Below the pieces are notes generated by a model. That model did no database searches and was not told where the DNA came from. It saw nothing but the letters and a program-made list of their open reading frames with translations. From NCBI GenBank assembly GCA_025054935.1, contig JANWZD010000001.1:513008-577007 (forward strand): a stretch of 64,000 bases of DNA, written 5' to 3'. This document shows positions 1 through 8,297 of the stretch, one piece after another. Every line of letters starts with the position of its first letter. Within the stretch, counting starts at the first letter, position 1. The position numbers and the translations under genes are program-made. The DNA is from Dehalococcoidia bacterium. GTDB lineage: Bacteria > Chloroflexota > Dehalococcoidia > SpSt-223.

Positions 1-1
1 T

Positions 2-2068
2 ACGCTCGAGACGCCGATCAGCGCCCTGCGGGGGTTCGACCGGCGGGTCATCCCGGCATTCCGCCGCCTTGGGGTGGAGACGGTGCGCGATGTGCTGCTC
101 TTCTTCCCCCACCGTCATCTCGACCGGCGCGCTGTTGTGCCTATCCGCGACCTCAGCCTCGGCACCGATGCGACCATCCTCGTGACGATCTGGGAGCTTG
201 CCGAGCGCGTGATCGGGCCGGGCCGCCAGCTCGTCGAGGCGACCGTGAGCGACGCGAGCGGGACGCTGCGCGCGCGTTGGTTCAACCAACCGTGGGTGGC
301 GCGCACGGTACGGCCAGGCTCGCGCTGGCTGTTGTCCGGGCGCGTCGAGTCGTTCAAGGGGCGGCTGGAGCTGACCGTCGACGATTACGAGCCGTTCGAT
401 GAAGAGGGAGATCGCACCCACGCCGGCCGCCTCGTTCCTGTCTATCCCCTCACCGAAGGGATCGCCCAGCGCACAGTGCGGCGGCTCGTCAAAAGCGTCG
501 TCGAGCGCTACGCCGCTCTGCTCCCCGAACCGCTCCCGGCGGAGATCCGCCGCCAAGCGCGGCTGATGGATCGCATCCCCGCCGTCCGCGCGATGCATTA
601 CCCCGAAACGCCGACCGAACTCGCGGACGCCAAGCGGCGCCTTGCCTTCGATGAACTGTTTATCCTCCAGCTTGGGCTGCAGCGCGCCAAAGCCGAATGG
701 CAGCAGGCCGGCTACGCCGAGCCCATCATTGTCCCGCCTGCCCAGATCGATCAGTGGACGAACCGTCTGCCGTTCACGCTAACGACTGCCCAACGCCGCG
801 CCCTGCAGGAGATCTTGGCCGACCTCGCCCGGGACCGCCCGATGGCCCGCTTACTCCAAGGCGATGTCGGCAGCGGCAAGACGGTGGTCGCCGCGATCGC
901 GCTCGCCGCCGCAGTCACCGCCGGCGGACAGGGTGCCCTTCTCGCGCCGACCGAGATCCTCGCCAACCAGCATCGCGCCTCGCTTGGCCGGCTCTTTTCC
1001 CTCCTCCTCCCGCAGGCGCGGGTCGAGGTGCTGACCGGCGCCGTTCAGGGCAAGAAGCGTCAGCGCCTCCTCGACGACGTCGCTGCTGGCGAGGTCGCGC
1101 TCCTCGTCGGGACCCACGCCGTCATCCAAGAGCAGGTAACCTTCAAGCGGCTGCTCCTCGGCGTAATAGACGAGCAGCACCGCTTTGGGGTCGCGCAGCG
1201 TGCTGCCCTGCGTCACAAGGGGGTCTCCGGACAGCGTCATCCCCATATGCTGGTGATGACTGCAACCCCCATTCCCCGCACCCTTGCCCTCACGCTCTAT
1301 GGCGACCTCGACTTGTCGGTGCTCGACGAGCTGCCGCCGGGACGGCAGCCGATCCGCACCCGCCTCGTTCCTCCCGAAAAGCGGGAGCGCGCCTATCAAT
1401 TCGTGCGCGAGCAGGTGCGTCTGGGCCGGCAGGCGTATGTGATCTGCCCTTTGATCGAGGAGTCCGAGAAGATCGAGGCCAAAGCCGCGACCGCAGAGTT
1501 CGACCGCCTCCGCCACATCTTCCCCGACTTGCGGCTCGGCCTGCTCCACGGCCGGATGAAGCCGAAAGAAAAGGATGCCGTGATGATCGCCTTCCGCGAT
1601 GGCGCTATCGATGTGCTCGTCTCAACGGCGGTCGTCGAAGTCGGCATCGATGTCCCGAACGCTACCGTGATGCTGATCGAAGGCGCCGAGCGGTTCGGCC
1701 TCGCCCAGCTTCATCAGTTCCGGGGCCGGGTCGGCCGCGGGCAGGATCAGAGCTACTGCCTGCTGCTCACCGACTCCGCGCAGGAGAGCGAACGGCTGCG
1801 GATCGTGGAGCAGACCAACGACGGGTTCGCCCTCGCGGAAGAGGATCTTCGCCTGCGCGGCCCCGGCGAATTCTTCGGCGTCCGCCAGAGCGGCCTCCCA
1901 GAATTGAAAGTCGCCCGCCTTTCGGATGCCGAACTGATGGACCTCGCCCGTGAACAGGCAGAGCGGATCATCGCGACCGACCCGGGTCTCGAAGCGCCCC
2001 AGCATCAGCTGCTCCGCGCCGAATTTCAGCGCATCTGGATCGAGGGCACGAGCGGCGACCGCTCCTGA
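2..2068 (+). CDS. recG: ATP-dependent DNA helicase RecG (5'-truncated by window edge)
   Basis: RecG remodels stalled replication forks and branched recombination intermediates. The reading frame is open from base 2, and the residues before the first GTG at 74 (TPISALRGF...) already match the RecG N-terminal wedge region, so the true start lies upstream of the window. Visible in order: an OB-fold wedge domain, Walker A GDVGSGKT (about nt 860-883), the DEQH box followed by RFGV (about nt 1168), the TATPIPRTLALTLYGDLD block, and the helicase C-terminal lobe with QFRGRVGRG. The C-terminus is complete and of normal length for the family. The gene is convergent with the ppgK-like gene. Confidence 0.96.
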   Translation, partial: TLETPISALRGFDRRVIPAFRRLGVETVRDVLLFFPHRHLDRRAVVPIRDLSLGTDATILVTIWELAERVIGPGRQLVEATVSDASGTLRARWFNQPWVARTVRPGSRWLLSGRVESFKGRLELTVDDYEPFDEEGDRTHAGRLVPVYPLTEGIAQRTVRRLVKSVVERYAALLPEPLPAEIRRQARLMDRIPAVRAMHYPETPTELADAKRRLAFDELFILQLGLQRAKAEWQQAGYAEPIIVPPAQIDQWTNRLPFTLTTAQRRALQEILADLARDRPMARLLQGDVGSGKTVVAAIALAAAVTAGGQGALLAPTEILANQHRASLGRLFSLLLPQARVEVLTGAVQGKKRQRLLDDVAAGEVALLVGTHAVIQEQVTFKRLLLGVIDEQHRFGVAQRAALRHKGVSGQRHPHMLVMTATPIPRTLALTLYGDLDLSVLDELPPGRQPIRTRLVPPEKRERAYQFVREQVRLGRQAYVICPLIEESEKIEAKAATAEFDRLRHIFPDLRLGLLHGRMKPKEKDAVMIAFRDGAIDVLVSTAVVEVGIDVPNATVMLIEGAERFGLAQLHQFRGRVGRGQDQSYCLLLTDSAQESERLRIVEQTNDGFALAEEDLRLRGPGEFFGVRQSGLPELKVARLSDAELMDLAREQAERIIATDPGLEAPQHQLLRAEFQRIWIEGTSGDRS

Positions 2069-2113
2069 ACCGCTGCGCGCGTCCGACGCAGGCGGGCGCG
2101 ACGGGGAACCGCT

Positions 2114-2171
2114 CCGCTCTGCTCCGCGAGCCCTCGGCCTGCTGCCGAAAGCAGGAGACGAGGCAGAGCGG
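2114..2171. terminator. Hairpin between convergent recG and ppgK-like genes
   Basis: A perfect 9-bp inverted repeat, CCGCTCTGC (2114-2122) and GCAGAGCGG (2163-2171), encloses a second hairpin CCTGCT/AGCAGG (2138-2155). The position between two convergent genes suits a bidirectional terminator, but no clear T tract follows on either strand, so this is a structural inference only. Confidence 0.35.
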
Positions 2172-2180
2172 CGGGAGCCG

Positions 2181-3296
2181 TCAGCGGGATGCTGTCCGCT
2201 CTGCTCTCGCCTCGCTCGGCACGGTGCGCTCCGCCGGTTCAGGAGGCAGCAAGGCGCTCGCGGCCCGCGCCGCGCCAACGATGCCGGCAGCGTCCAGCAG
2301 CGTTGCCGCAACGACCGGCGTCGAAAGGGTGAGAGAGGAAAAGAACTTTGCGCTCTTCTTGCTCACCCCGCCGCCGAGGATGAACAGGTCGGGCGCAAGC
2401 AGCCGCTCAAGGACGAGCAGATACTCATTGACCTGGCGGCCCCAGCGCCGCCACCCCCACCCCTTGCGCTGCCGAACGCTCGCCGCAGCGCGACGCTCAG
2501 CCGCCTTGCCGCGGAGTTCAAGATGGCCGAGCTCCGTGTTTGGCACGAGCCGACGGTCAACGAAGAGCGCGGTGCCGATCCCGGTGCCGAACGTCACCAT
2601 CAAAACGACGCCATCGCAGCCGGCGCCGGCGCCGTAGGCCATCTCGGCGATCCCGGCGGCATCGGCGTCGTTCAGCATTACGAGCGGACAGCCGGTCGCC
2701 TGCGCCAACAGCGTCTGGCCGTTGACGCCCACCCACGCGGGGTCCACATTCGAGGCGGTGCGGACAACGCCGCCCTTCACCACCGCGGGAAAGGCGCAGC
2801 CGATCGGCCCACGCCAATCGAAATGACGCGCGAACTGAACGACAGCTGCGGCAACCGCTTCAGGAGAAGCCGCTTGCGGCGTCGGCACGCGGAGGCGCTC
2901 GCCCACAAGCTCGCCTCGCCCGACATCGACCAGCGCGCCCTCGATGCCCGTCCGGCTGACATCGATGCCAAGCACCACCGTGCCGAGAGAAGGCGGCGCT
3001 GAAAGGAGAAGCCGTTCAAGAAGGTAGTCGGCGCGAGAGGGTCGCGGCAGAGGAACATCCGTCGCCAGCGCCGCTCCCTGACCAGCCAGCGCAGCGGCGC
3101 CGCGGTCCGTCACGTCCGAGGGAAGCGCCGGGGCAGCCCCCAGCTCGAGGGCGGCCGGCGACACGCCGGTCGCCTCGTCGGCGAGGAGTGGCGCCTCCGC
3201 GCTCACGGGAGGCGCGGAGCGGCGCTGCCCTCGCCCGCCGAACAGCCCTGCAAGCGGACTGCGCCAGAGCATCGCGATCGTCTGCCCCAACGTCAT
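2181..3296 (-). CDS. ppgK: ROK-family kinase, polyphosphate glucokinase-like, with N-terminal extension
   Basis: It resembles polyphosphate glucokinases, which phosphorylate glucose using polyphosphate or ATP. Visible motifs: GCAFPAVVKGGVVRTASNVD (sugar side), LNDADAAG with the catalytic Asp, TFGTGIGTALF (second phosphate loop), NTELGHLELRGK, and the C-terminal FILGGGVSKK. The kinase begins only near residue 106; the first ~105 residues are Ala/Pro-rich with no family I recognise, which is unusual. The ATG at 3296 overlaps the comEA stop as ATGA, so translational coupling supports the long start. The first phosphate loop reads GIDVSRTG where the family normally has GIDIGGSG, so activity is uncertain. 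Confidence 0.82.
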   Translation of the reverse strand: MTLGQTIAMLWRSPLAGLFGGRGQRRSAPPVSAEAPLLADEATGVSPAALELGAAPALPSDVTDRGAAALAGQGAALATDVPLPRPSRADYLLERLLLSAPPSLGTVVLGIDVSRTGIEGALVDVGRGELVGERLRVPTPQAASPEAVAAAVVQFARHFDWRGPIGCAFPAVVKGGVVRTASNVDPAWVGVNGQTLLAQATGCPLVMLNDADAAGIAEMAYGAGAGCDGVVLMVTFGTGIGTALFVDRRLVPNTELGHLELRGKAAERRAAASVRQRKGWGWRRWGRQVNEYLLVLERLLAPDLFILGGGVSKKSAKFFSSLTLSTPVVAATLLDAAGIVGAARAASALLPPEPAERTVPSEARAERTASR

Positions 3297-3853
3297 GGGG
3301 CGGTCACGCGGTCCTTGACGAGCTCAAAGTTGCGCTCATTCATGATCCCCCGCTCGCGCAGCTCCTCGACCCGGCGGAAGGGGCCAACCCGCTCCCGCGA
3401 CTCGATGATGCGGCTTGCAGTCAGCTCCGCAATTCCGGGCAGCGCGATCAGCTCGGCTGCCGTCGCGGTATTGAGGTTGACCTTCGCCGCCGGCGTTGGC
3501 GTGGCAGGGGGCCGCCCGATCTCGTCGCCGCGCCGCGGCACCCAAATCTCCTGCTCGTCGGCGACCCGCGCCGCCGGATTGATCGCCCGTTCCTCCGCAT
3601 CGGGGGTCAAGCCGCCGGCAGCGCGGATGGCGTCCTCAACGCGGTCGCCGAGCCGCAAGGTGTAGACCCCCGGCGACACGACCGCGCCTCGCACCGCGAC
3701 CTTGATCGAGGGGTCGAGCGGAAGCGGAACAATCTGCACCGGCTCCGGGCGCTCGACCCAGCTGCGTGCAAGCAGCAGAGCGAGCGCAACGAGGGTAGCG
3801 CTCATGAGCAGCAGCAGAAGGGTCGACAGCGCTGGCGGTGCGGACTTCTCCAT
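3293..3853 (-). CDS. comEA: ComEA-like competence DNA-binding protein
   Basis: Membrane-anchored DNA receptor for natural transformation. The 186-aa product has one N-terminal membrane helix (about residues 10-28), an SLBB domain (VAVRGAVVSPGVYTL... to about residue 110) and a C-terminal helix-hairpin-helix pair (VNLNTATAAELIALPGI, about 124-185) that binds DNA backbone. This is the standard ComEA order. It is the first gene of a two-gene unit with the ROK kinase. No comEC follows here. A -10 box only 9 bases before the ATG and no Shine-Dalgarno suggest a nearly leaderless mRNA. Confidence 0.9.
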   Translation of the reverse strand: MEKSAPPALSTLLLLLMSATLVALALLLARSWVERPEPVQIVPLPLDPSIKVAVRGAVVSPGVYTLRLGDRVEDAIRAAGGLTPDAEERAINPAARVADEQEIWVPRRGDEIGRPPATPTPAAKVNLNTATAAELIALPGIAELTASRIIESRERVGPFRRVEELRERGIMNERNFELVKDRVTAP

Positions 3854-3862
3854 CGTGCTGCC

Positions 3863-3891
3863 ATCATACGCCGCAAGGTGCAGGCGGGCAA
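3863..3891 (-). promoter_or_regulatory. comEA promoter, nearly leaderless
   Basis: On the minus strand, -35 TTGCCC (3891-3886), a 17-base spacer and -10 TATGAT (3868-3863), followed by only 9 bases before the ATG at 3853. Transcription would start 2-3 bases before the start codon or at it. Confidence 0.6.
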
Positions 3892-3998
3892 TCGCGGTCC
3901 AAACAGTCCGGAGGACCTACTCGACTGGGGAGAGACGGCCCTGTCATCTGAGCGCAGAGATGATATGGTGAATAAGGAAATCTGGCGGAGGAAGAGCC

Positions 3999-5069
3999 AT
4001 GCAGTTGGGCTACTTTTCTCTTTTCGACAATCTGCCGATCTTTGGAGATGAGCGCCGCAATCCGGCGGCGATGCTTTCCGAGCTCGTCGAGGAGGCGATT
4101 GCCGCCGACGAACTCGGCTTCAGTTCCTTCTGGGTCGCTGAGCACCACGGTCCGCATTTCGGCCAGCTGCCGGCGCCAGCAGCCTATCTCGGCTACCTCG
4201 CGGCGGTGACGAAGCGCATCACCCTCGGTCCAGCCTGCGTCATCCTGCCGATCAATCATCCGGTGCGGGTGGCAGAGGAGTATGCCGTCCTCGACCGGCT
4301 GTCGGGAGGCCGGATAGCGCTTGCGGTCGGCCGCGGAAATGAGCCGGGCGATTATGCGCTCTTCGGCGCAGACTACGACAAGAGCCGCGACCTGCTGCGG
4401 GAAGGGACCGAACTGATCGTCAAGCTGTGGACACAGCCAGGGCTGACCTTCCACGGCGAGCACTACCGGCTCGAAGAGCCGTTCACGCTCAACCAATATC
4501 CTGTCCAGCAGCCGCACCCGCCGATCGCGATCGCGGCCTACAGCCCGCCGACCGTTCAGATGACGGCGGAGCTCGGCGTGGACCTGATGCTCTCGCCGTT
4601 CGGGGTCGGCATGGCCTTCGGCGGGCTGGACAAGGCAGTGGCCGCGTTCCGTGAGGCAGCGGCGAAGGCAGGACATCCGAACCTGAAGATGATCTGCTCG
4701 TACTACTGCGCTATCTCAGAGAGCCCGGCCGATACGGAGCGTCACCAAGCGCGCCTCCTGCGATTTGTTCACGGGCTGCTCGAGATCGCCGCGGCGAAGC
4801 CGGACCCGCGGGTCTCGACCCCGCTTGCCGCTGCCCGCCAGCGCGTTCTCCAGATGCGGCCGAGCGACATCGGGCCGGACATGCTGATCACCGGCGATGC
4901 CGAGACCGTGATCAAGACCCTGAAGTGGTGCGAAGAACTCGGCATCGATGAAGTGATCCTCGACGTAAACTTTGGGTGCTATCCGCACCGCGAAACAATG
5001 CGGCAGCTCGAACTGCTGGCGCGCGACGTCTTTCCTGCCTTCCAGTCGACCAAGGTCAGCGTGGGCTGA
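3999..5069 (+). CDS. LLM-class flavin-dependent oxidoreductase (luciferase-like)
   Basis: A bacterial-luciferase-fold monooxygenase or reductase using FMN or F420; the substrate cannot be inferred. The 356-aa length is typical. N-terminal GYFSLFDNLP, the WVAEHHG motif (about residue 45), the ITLGPACVILPINHPVRVAEE block and the GRGNEP loop are diagnostic. The start is set by a strong Shine-Dalgarno (GGAGGAAG) 5 bases before the ATG. It stands alone, divergent from comEA, and its 3' end overlaps the GH18 gene by 14 bases tail to tail. Confidence 0.9.
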   Translation: MQLGYFSLFDNLPIFGDERRNPAAMLSELVEEAIAADELGFSSFWVAEHHGPHFGQLPAPAAYLGYLAAVTKRITLGPACVILPINHPVRVAEEYAVLDRLSGGRIALAVGRGNEPGDYALFGADYDKSRDLLREGTELIVKLWTQPGLTFHGEHYRLEEPFTLNQYPVQQPHPPIAIAAYSPPTVQMTAELGVDLMLSPFGVGMAFGGLDKAVAAFREAAAKAGHPNLKMICSYYCAISESPADTERHQARLLRFVHGLLEIAAAKPDPRVSTPLAAARQRVLQMRPSDIGPDMLITGDAETVIKTLKWCEELGIDEVILDVNFGCYPHRETMRQLELLARDVFPAFQSTKVSVG

Positions 5070-6774
5070 CCGCAGCCGGACGCGGCGTCATCGCCTCAGC
5101 GGGGATGATCCCCGCCTCGAGCGCGATGTCGCCGCCGTTCGCGATCGTGATGTCGCCCGCCTTTGCCCAAGGTACATCGACTTTCCAGCGCTGGAGGACA
5201 GCGCGCTGGAGGCGGATCACGGTGTGATTGCCGCGGTCTTCGACCCGTGAGGTGGGCAGCCCGAAGGCATGCAGCGGGTCAGGATGACGGAAATACGCCT
5301 GCCTGAGGGCGGGATCGAGGTCGAGCAGAGCGAGCCGCGCCGCTTGAATCTCGGCCCAGCTTCTCCCCGCATCAAACGCCGCCGGCAGGGGGCGGGGAGT
5401 CGAGCGCTCACGCTCCAGCCAGCCATCTCTCCCCGCAGCGCTCAGTTCGTCGAAGACATTGATCAAGTTGACCGCCCCCCGCTCCGGCGACCACTGAAAG
5501 ATCGCCTTCTGGAACACTTGGCTGATCAAGCCATTCCAGACGAAGCGGTGCGAGCGGGGAAAGCCTACCCCCTCGACCCCGCCAAGCCGCCGGAACTCGC
5601 TGTAAAACGGCACGCCCTCGTCGTCGGTGACGGCGAAGCCGGTCCGGCCGAGTTCGCCGGTCTGAGTGAAGAAGTGACCGTTCGGGAGATCCCAGTTGGG
5701 GCGGGGTGCGCTTGTTCCCGCGGTCCGAGCAGGCTCGGCGAGCGCTTGCGCTGCTTGGTGCCCCTGGTCAAACGCCGTGAAGGCGTTCCATGCTGGCGGC
5801 CCTTCGTGACCGAGCCGCCAGGCGGCCCAGCCAGCGAGGCGATAGACGCGAATGAGCGCCAGTTTTGCGCTGATGGCGCGCTCATCCTCAAACCAGATAA
5901 TCCGCTCCTGCCCATTTTCGGTGTACCGCACCCAGGCGCTCTCATGCTCGACCGAATAGCCAAGCTGGGCGCCGGGACGCTTAGCGATCGCGTCGATCTC
6001 AGCCCAGGTGCGCACCACGGCCGGTTCGCTGCTGTTCAGCTTCCAGTCGTACCCCCAGAGGCCGATCCCGAGCAGCAGCTTCTGAGGGGGCACCACCGAG
6101 GCGGCATACTCTGCGGTGCGGCGCACCCAGTCGATCGGCGCGGTCGAGCCGGGGGGACCCGAGGCCGGGTGATAGGCGTACGTCATCAAGACGACATAAT
6201 CGCTTACCCGCCCAAGCGCCGCGTAGTCGTACGCGCCTGCCCAGCCCGTTGTCAATTCGCGCGGCTTCGCGGCGACGGCGATGGTCGTCAGCTTGCCAAG
6301 CGGCCGCAGCTTCGCGCTCAGTTCCTGCATAAAGGCGGTCAGTCCTGCCCGGTCAGACGGCTCTAGGGCCTCGAAATCGATGTTTAGTCCATCGTAGTCG
6401 TGGTCGCGGACGAGTTCGACGAGGCGATCGATCACTTTGGCGCGACGAGCCGGCGTCATGAGCACTGGGCTGAACTTCTCATAGCGCGGCCGGTTGTTGA
6501 CGAGCGGGATCAGCCTCACGCCAGCCCGCTTGACAATCGCGCTCACCTCCGGGCGGTCGCGCCCGGACACCTCGCCGTCCTCCTCGACCGTGAAGTAGAC
6601 GGGCGAGACAGCATCCAGCTGGCTAATCCGCTGCCGGAGAGCGTGCATCGTCTCCGCAGTGTAGACGTGCATATACATGAAGCGCCGGATTGGGGCCGGT
6701 TGGGCTGCCGCTGACGGCGGGAGGAGAAGGCCGAAAGCAGCAATGAGCGGAACGAGCGAGAACCAGCGACGCAC
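5056..6774 (-). CDS. Secreted GH18-family glycoside hydrolase (YaaH/SleL-like) with C-terminal repeat domain
   Basis: Probably a secreted hydrolase of peptidoglycan or other N-acetylglucosamine polymers. With the start at GTG 6774 the protein is 572 aa and begins MRRWFS, followed by a hydrophobic stretch and PPSAAAQ, a normal Sec signal peptide. The GH18 catalytic motif DGLNIDFE ends in the acid Glu at about residue 135. The C-terminal half carries GGVEGVGFPRSHRFVWNG and similar stretches, an LGFP-like repeat region often attached to exported Chloroflexota proteins. TTG 6810 and ATG 6786 are in frame, but the first forms the -35 and the second lies inside the -10 hexamer, so GTG 6774 is preferred. 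Confidence 0.85.
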   Translation of the reverse strand: MRRWFSLVPLIAAFGLLLPPSAAAQPAPIRRFMYMHVYTAETMHALRQRISQLDAVSPVYFTVEEDGEVSGRDRPEVSAIVKRAGVRLIPLVNNRPRYEKFSPVLMTPARRAKVIDRLVELVRDHDYDGLNIDFEALEPSDRAGLTAFMQELSAKLRPLGKLTTIAVAAKPRELTTGWAGAYDYAALGRVSDYVVLMTYAYHPASGPPGSTAPIDWVRRTAEYAASVVPPQKLLLGIGLWGYDWKLNSSEPAVVRTWAEIDAIAKRPGAQLGYSVEHESAWVRYTENGQERIIWFEDERAISAKLALIRVYRLAGWAAWRLGHEGPPAWNAFTAFDQGHQAAQALAEPARTAGTSAPRPNWDLPNGHFFTQTGELGRTGFAVTDDEGVPFYSEFRRLGGVEGVGFPRSHRFVWNGLISQVFQKAIFQWSPERGAVNLINVFDELSAAGRDGWLERERSTPRPLPAAFDAGRSWAEIQAARLALLDLDPALRQAYFRHPDPLHAFGLPTSRVEDRGNHTVIRLQRAVLQRWKVDVPWAKAGDITIANGGDIALEAGIIPAEAMTPRPAAVSPR

Positions 6775-6781
6775 GGAGAGG

Positions 6782-6810
6782 AGCATACGACGCGAGACGC
6801 CCGTAGTCAA
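6782..6810 (-). promoter_or_regulatory. Leaderless promoter of the GH18 gene
   Basis: Minus strand: TTGACT (6810-6805), 17-base spacer, TATGCT (6787-6782), then CCTCTCC and the GTG at 6774. The spacing puts transcription initiation at or next to the start codon. Confidence 0.65.
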
Positions 6811-6877
6811 CTCGCCTGCACTCAGGGAGGCCTCACGCAGAACGTGTCGGAAAGGAACCGATTTCGCCGAGGACCTC

Positions 6878-6907
6878 TTGTCGCGGTCGGCGAGTCGAGC
6901 CTACACT
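6878..6907 (+). promoter_or_regulatory. Probable promoter of the LCP gene
   Basis: TTGTCG (6878-6883), 18-base spacer, TACACT (6902-6907), giving a leader of about 40 bases that carries the GAGGGA ribosome site of the GTG at 6955. Confidence 0.45.
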
Positions 6908-6954
6908 CCTCCTTCGGTACCCCCTGCACTGTGGCAAACCGACGAGGGACGGGT

Positions 6955-8274
6955 GTGAATCGGGTGGCTCCGCCTGCTGCGCGCCTTGCCGTGATGGCGA
7001 TGCTCGTGAGCTACCTTCTCGGCGCTTGGCTCATCGCCGCCACGGGGATCGGCGCCGCGCTGCGGACCGCCGACGCCTGGGCCCATCGCCCGGTTCTCCC
7101 CATCCCAACGGACGAAGGACCGAGCGCCTTTGCGCCCGGCGAAGAAGCGACCCTCGACGGGATCCCGATCTGGGGCGGCAGCGAGCGGATCAACGTGCTT
7201 CTCCTCGGGATCGACACCCGCCCCGACGAGGTGTTCTGGGAGCCGGGCCGAACCGACTTCATCGCAGTGGCAACGATCGACCCCCTGAGCCGCTCCGCCG
7301 GCCTGATCTCTTTCCCGCGCGATCTCTGGGTGCCGATCCCCGTCTCTCCTACCCTCCGCTTCGAAGAACGGGTGAACGCCGCCTATCGCATCGGCGAGTT
7401 AGAGCGCGCCCCGGGCGGCGGGCCGGCTGTCGCGCGGCGGATGATTGAATATAACTTCGGGATCCGAACCCATTTTTACGTCGTTGTCGATTTCAATGCC
7501 TTCGTCCGCGCGATTGACCGCATTGGCGGCATCACTGTCGATATCGAACGGCCGCTGAAAGACAATCTCTATCCCACCGACTATTACGGGACGAAGCGGA
7601 TCTACTACGCGCCCGGCCTCCAGTGGCTCGACGGCCGCGCTGCGCTCGAGTACGCCCGCTCGCGCCACCAAGACAACGACTTCGAGCGCAACCGCCGCCA
7701 GCAGAAACTGCTCCTTGCGCTGCGCCAGAAAGCGCTCGACCTCAATCTGCTTCCTCTGCTGCCCCACCTCTTGCTGGAGCTGCGCAACGACATTCGGACG
7801 GATATGAGCCCTGCTCAGATCATGGCGCTCGCGCGGCTTGCCGCCGGGATCGACCTGCAGGATGTCACTCTTCGCTCGATCGGCCTTGAGGGCATCATTC
7901 GGGTGCCCGGGGAGCTCTACTTCGTCCCCAACCGACCGGTCGTCAGTTCGATCATTGCGGATGTCTTCACCGACCCTCGGGTCCGGCGGGAAGCGGCCCA
8001 CGTCGTCATTGTCACCGACGCGACAAGGCGCCCCCAAGCGCGTCGGCTCGCTTCCTTCCTCGGCCAGCGCGGAATGACCACCCAGATAGAAGAGCGCTCT
8101 GCCGATGTGCCTCCCGCTGAAACTGTGGCGATCGACTATACCGGGAAGCCGGCAACTCTCCGCTATCTCGCCGAGCAGTTGAAACTGAGCCCCGCGCATG
8201 TGATCGCCGACCTGTCGGGGCTGGGCGCCGGCGATATTGAGATCCATATCGGCCCCGATCTTCGCCTTCCCTGA
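6955..8274 (+). CDS. LytR-CpsA-Psr (LCP) family protein with LytR_C domain
   Basis: LCP enzymes move lipid-linked glycopolymers onto peptidoglycan outside the membrane. The 439-aa product has one N-terminal membrane helix, then the LCP catalytic domain: INVLLLGIDTRP, SAGLISFPRDLWVPIP (pyrophosphate-binding Arg/Asp), RVNAAYRIG, and ALEYARSRHQDNDFERNRRQQ. A LytR_C domain follows (HVVIVTDATRRPQARRLASF onward). The frame is open upstream to 6844, but GTG 6955 has GAGGGA 7-9 bases before it and gives a normal short cytoplasmic tail. The WecA-like and GT genes at 31.5-33 kb could supply its substrate; that link is inference. Confidence 0.9.
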   Translation: MNRVAPPAARLAVMAMLVSYLLGAWLIAATGIGAALRTADAWAHRPVLPIPTDEGPSAFAPGEEATLDGIPIWGGSERINVLLLGIDTRPDEVFWEPGRTDFIAVATIDPLSRSAGLISFPRDLWVPIPVSPTLRFEERVNAAYRIGELERAPGGGPAVARRMIEYNFGIRTHFYVVVDFNAFVRAIDRIGGITVDIERPLKDNLYPTDYYGTKRIYYAPGLQWLDGRAALEYARSRHQDNDFERNRRQQKLLLALRQKALDLNLLPLLPHLLLELRNDIRTDMSPAQIMALARLAAGIDLQDVTLRSIGLEGIIRVPGELYFVPNRPVVSSIIADVFTDPRVRREAAHVVIVTDATRRPQARRLASFLGQRGMTTQIEERSADVPPAETVAIDYTGKPATLRYLAEQLKLSPAHVIADLSGLGAGDIEIHIGPDLRLP

Positions 8275-8297
8275 ACCGCCAACGCCGCTGCCGAGCG

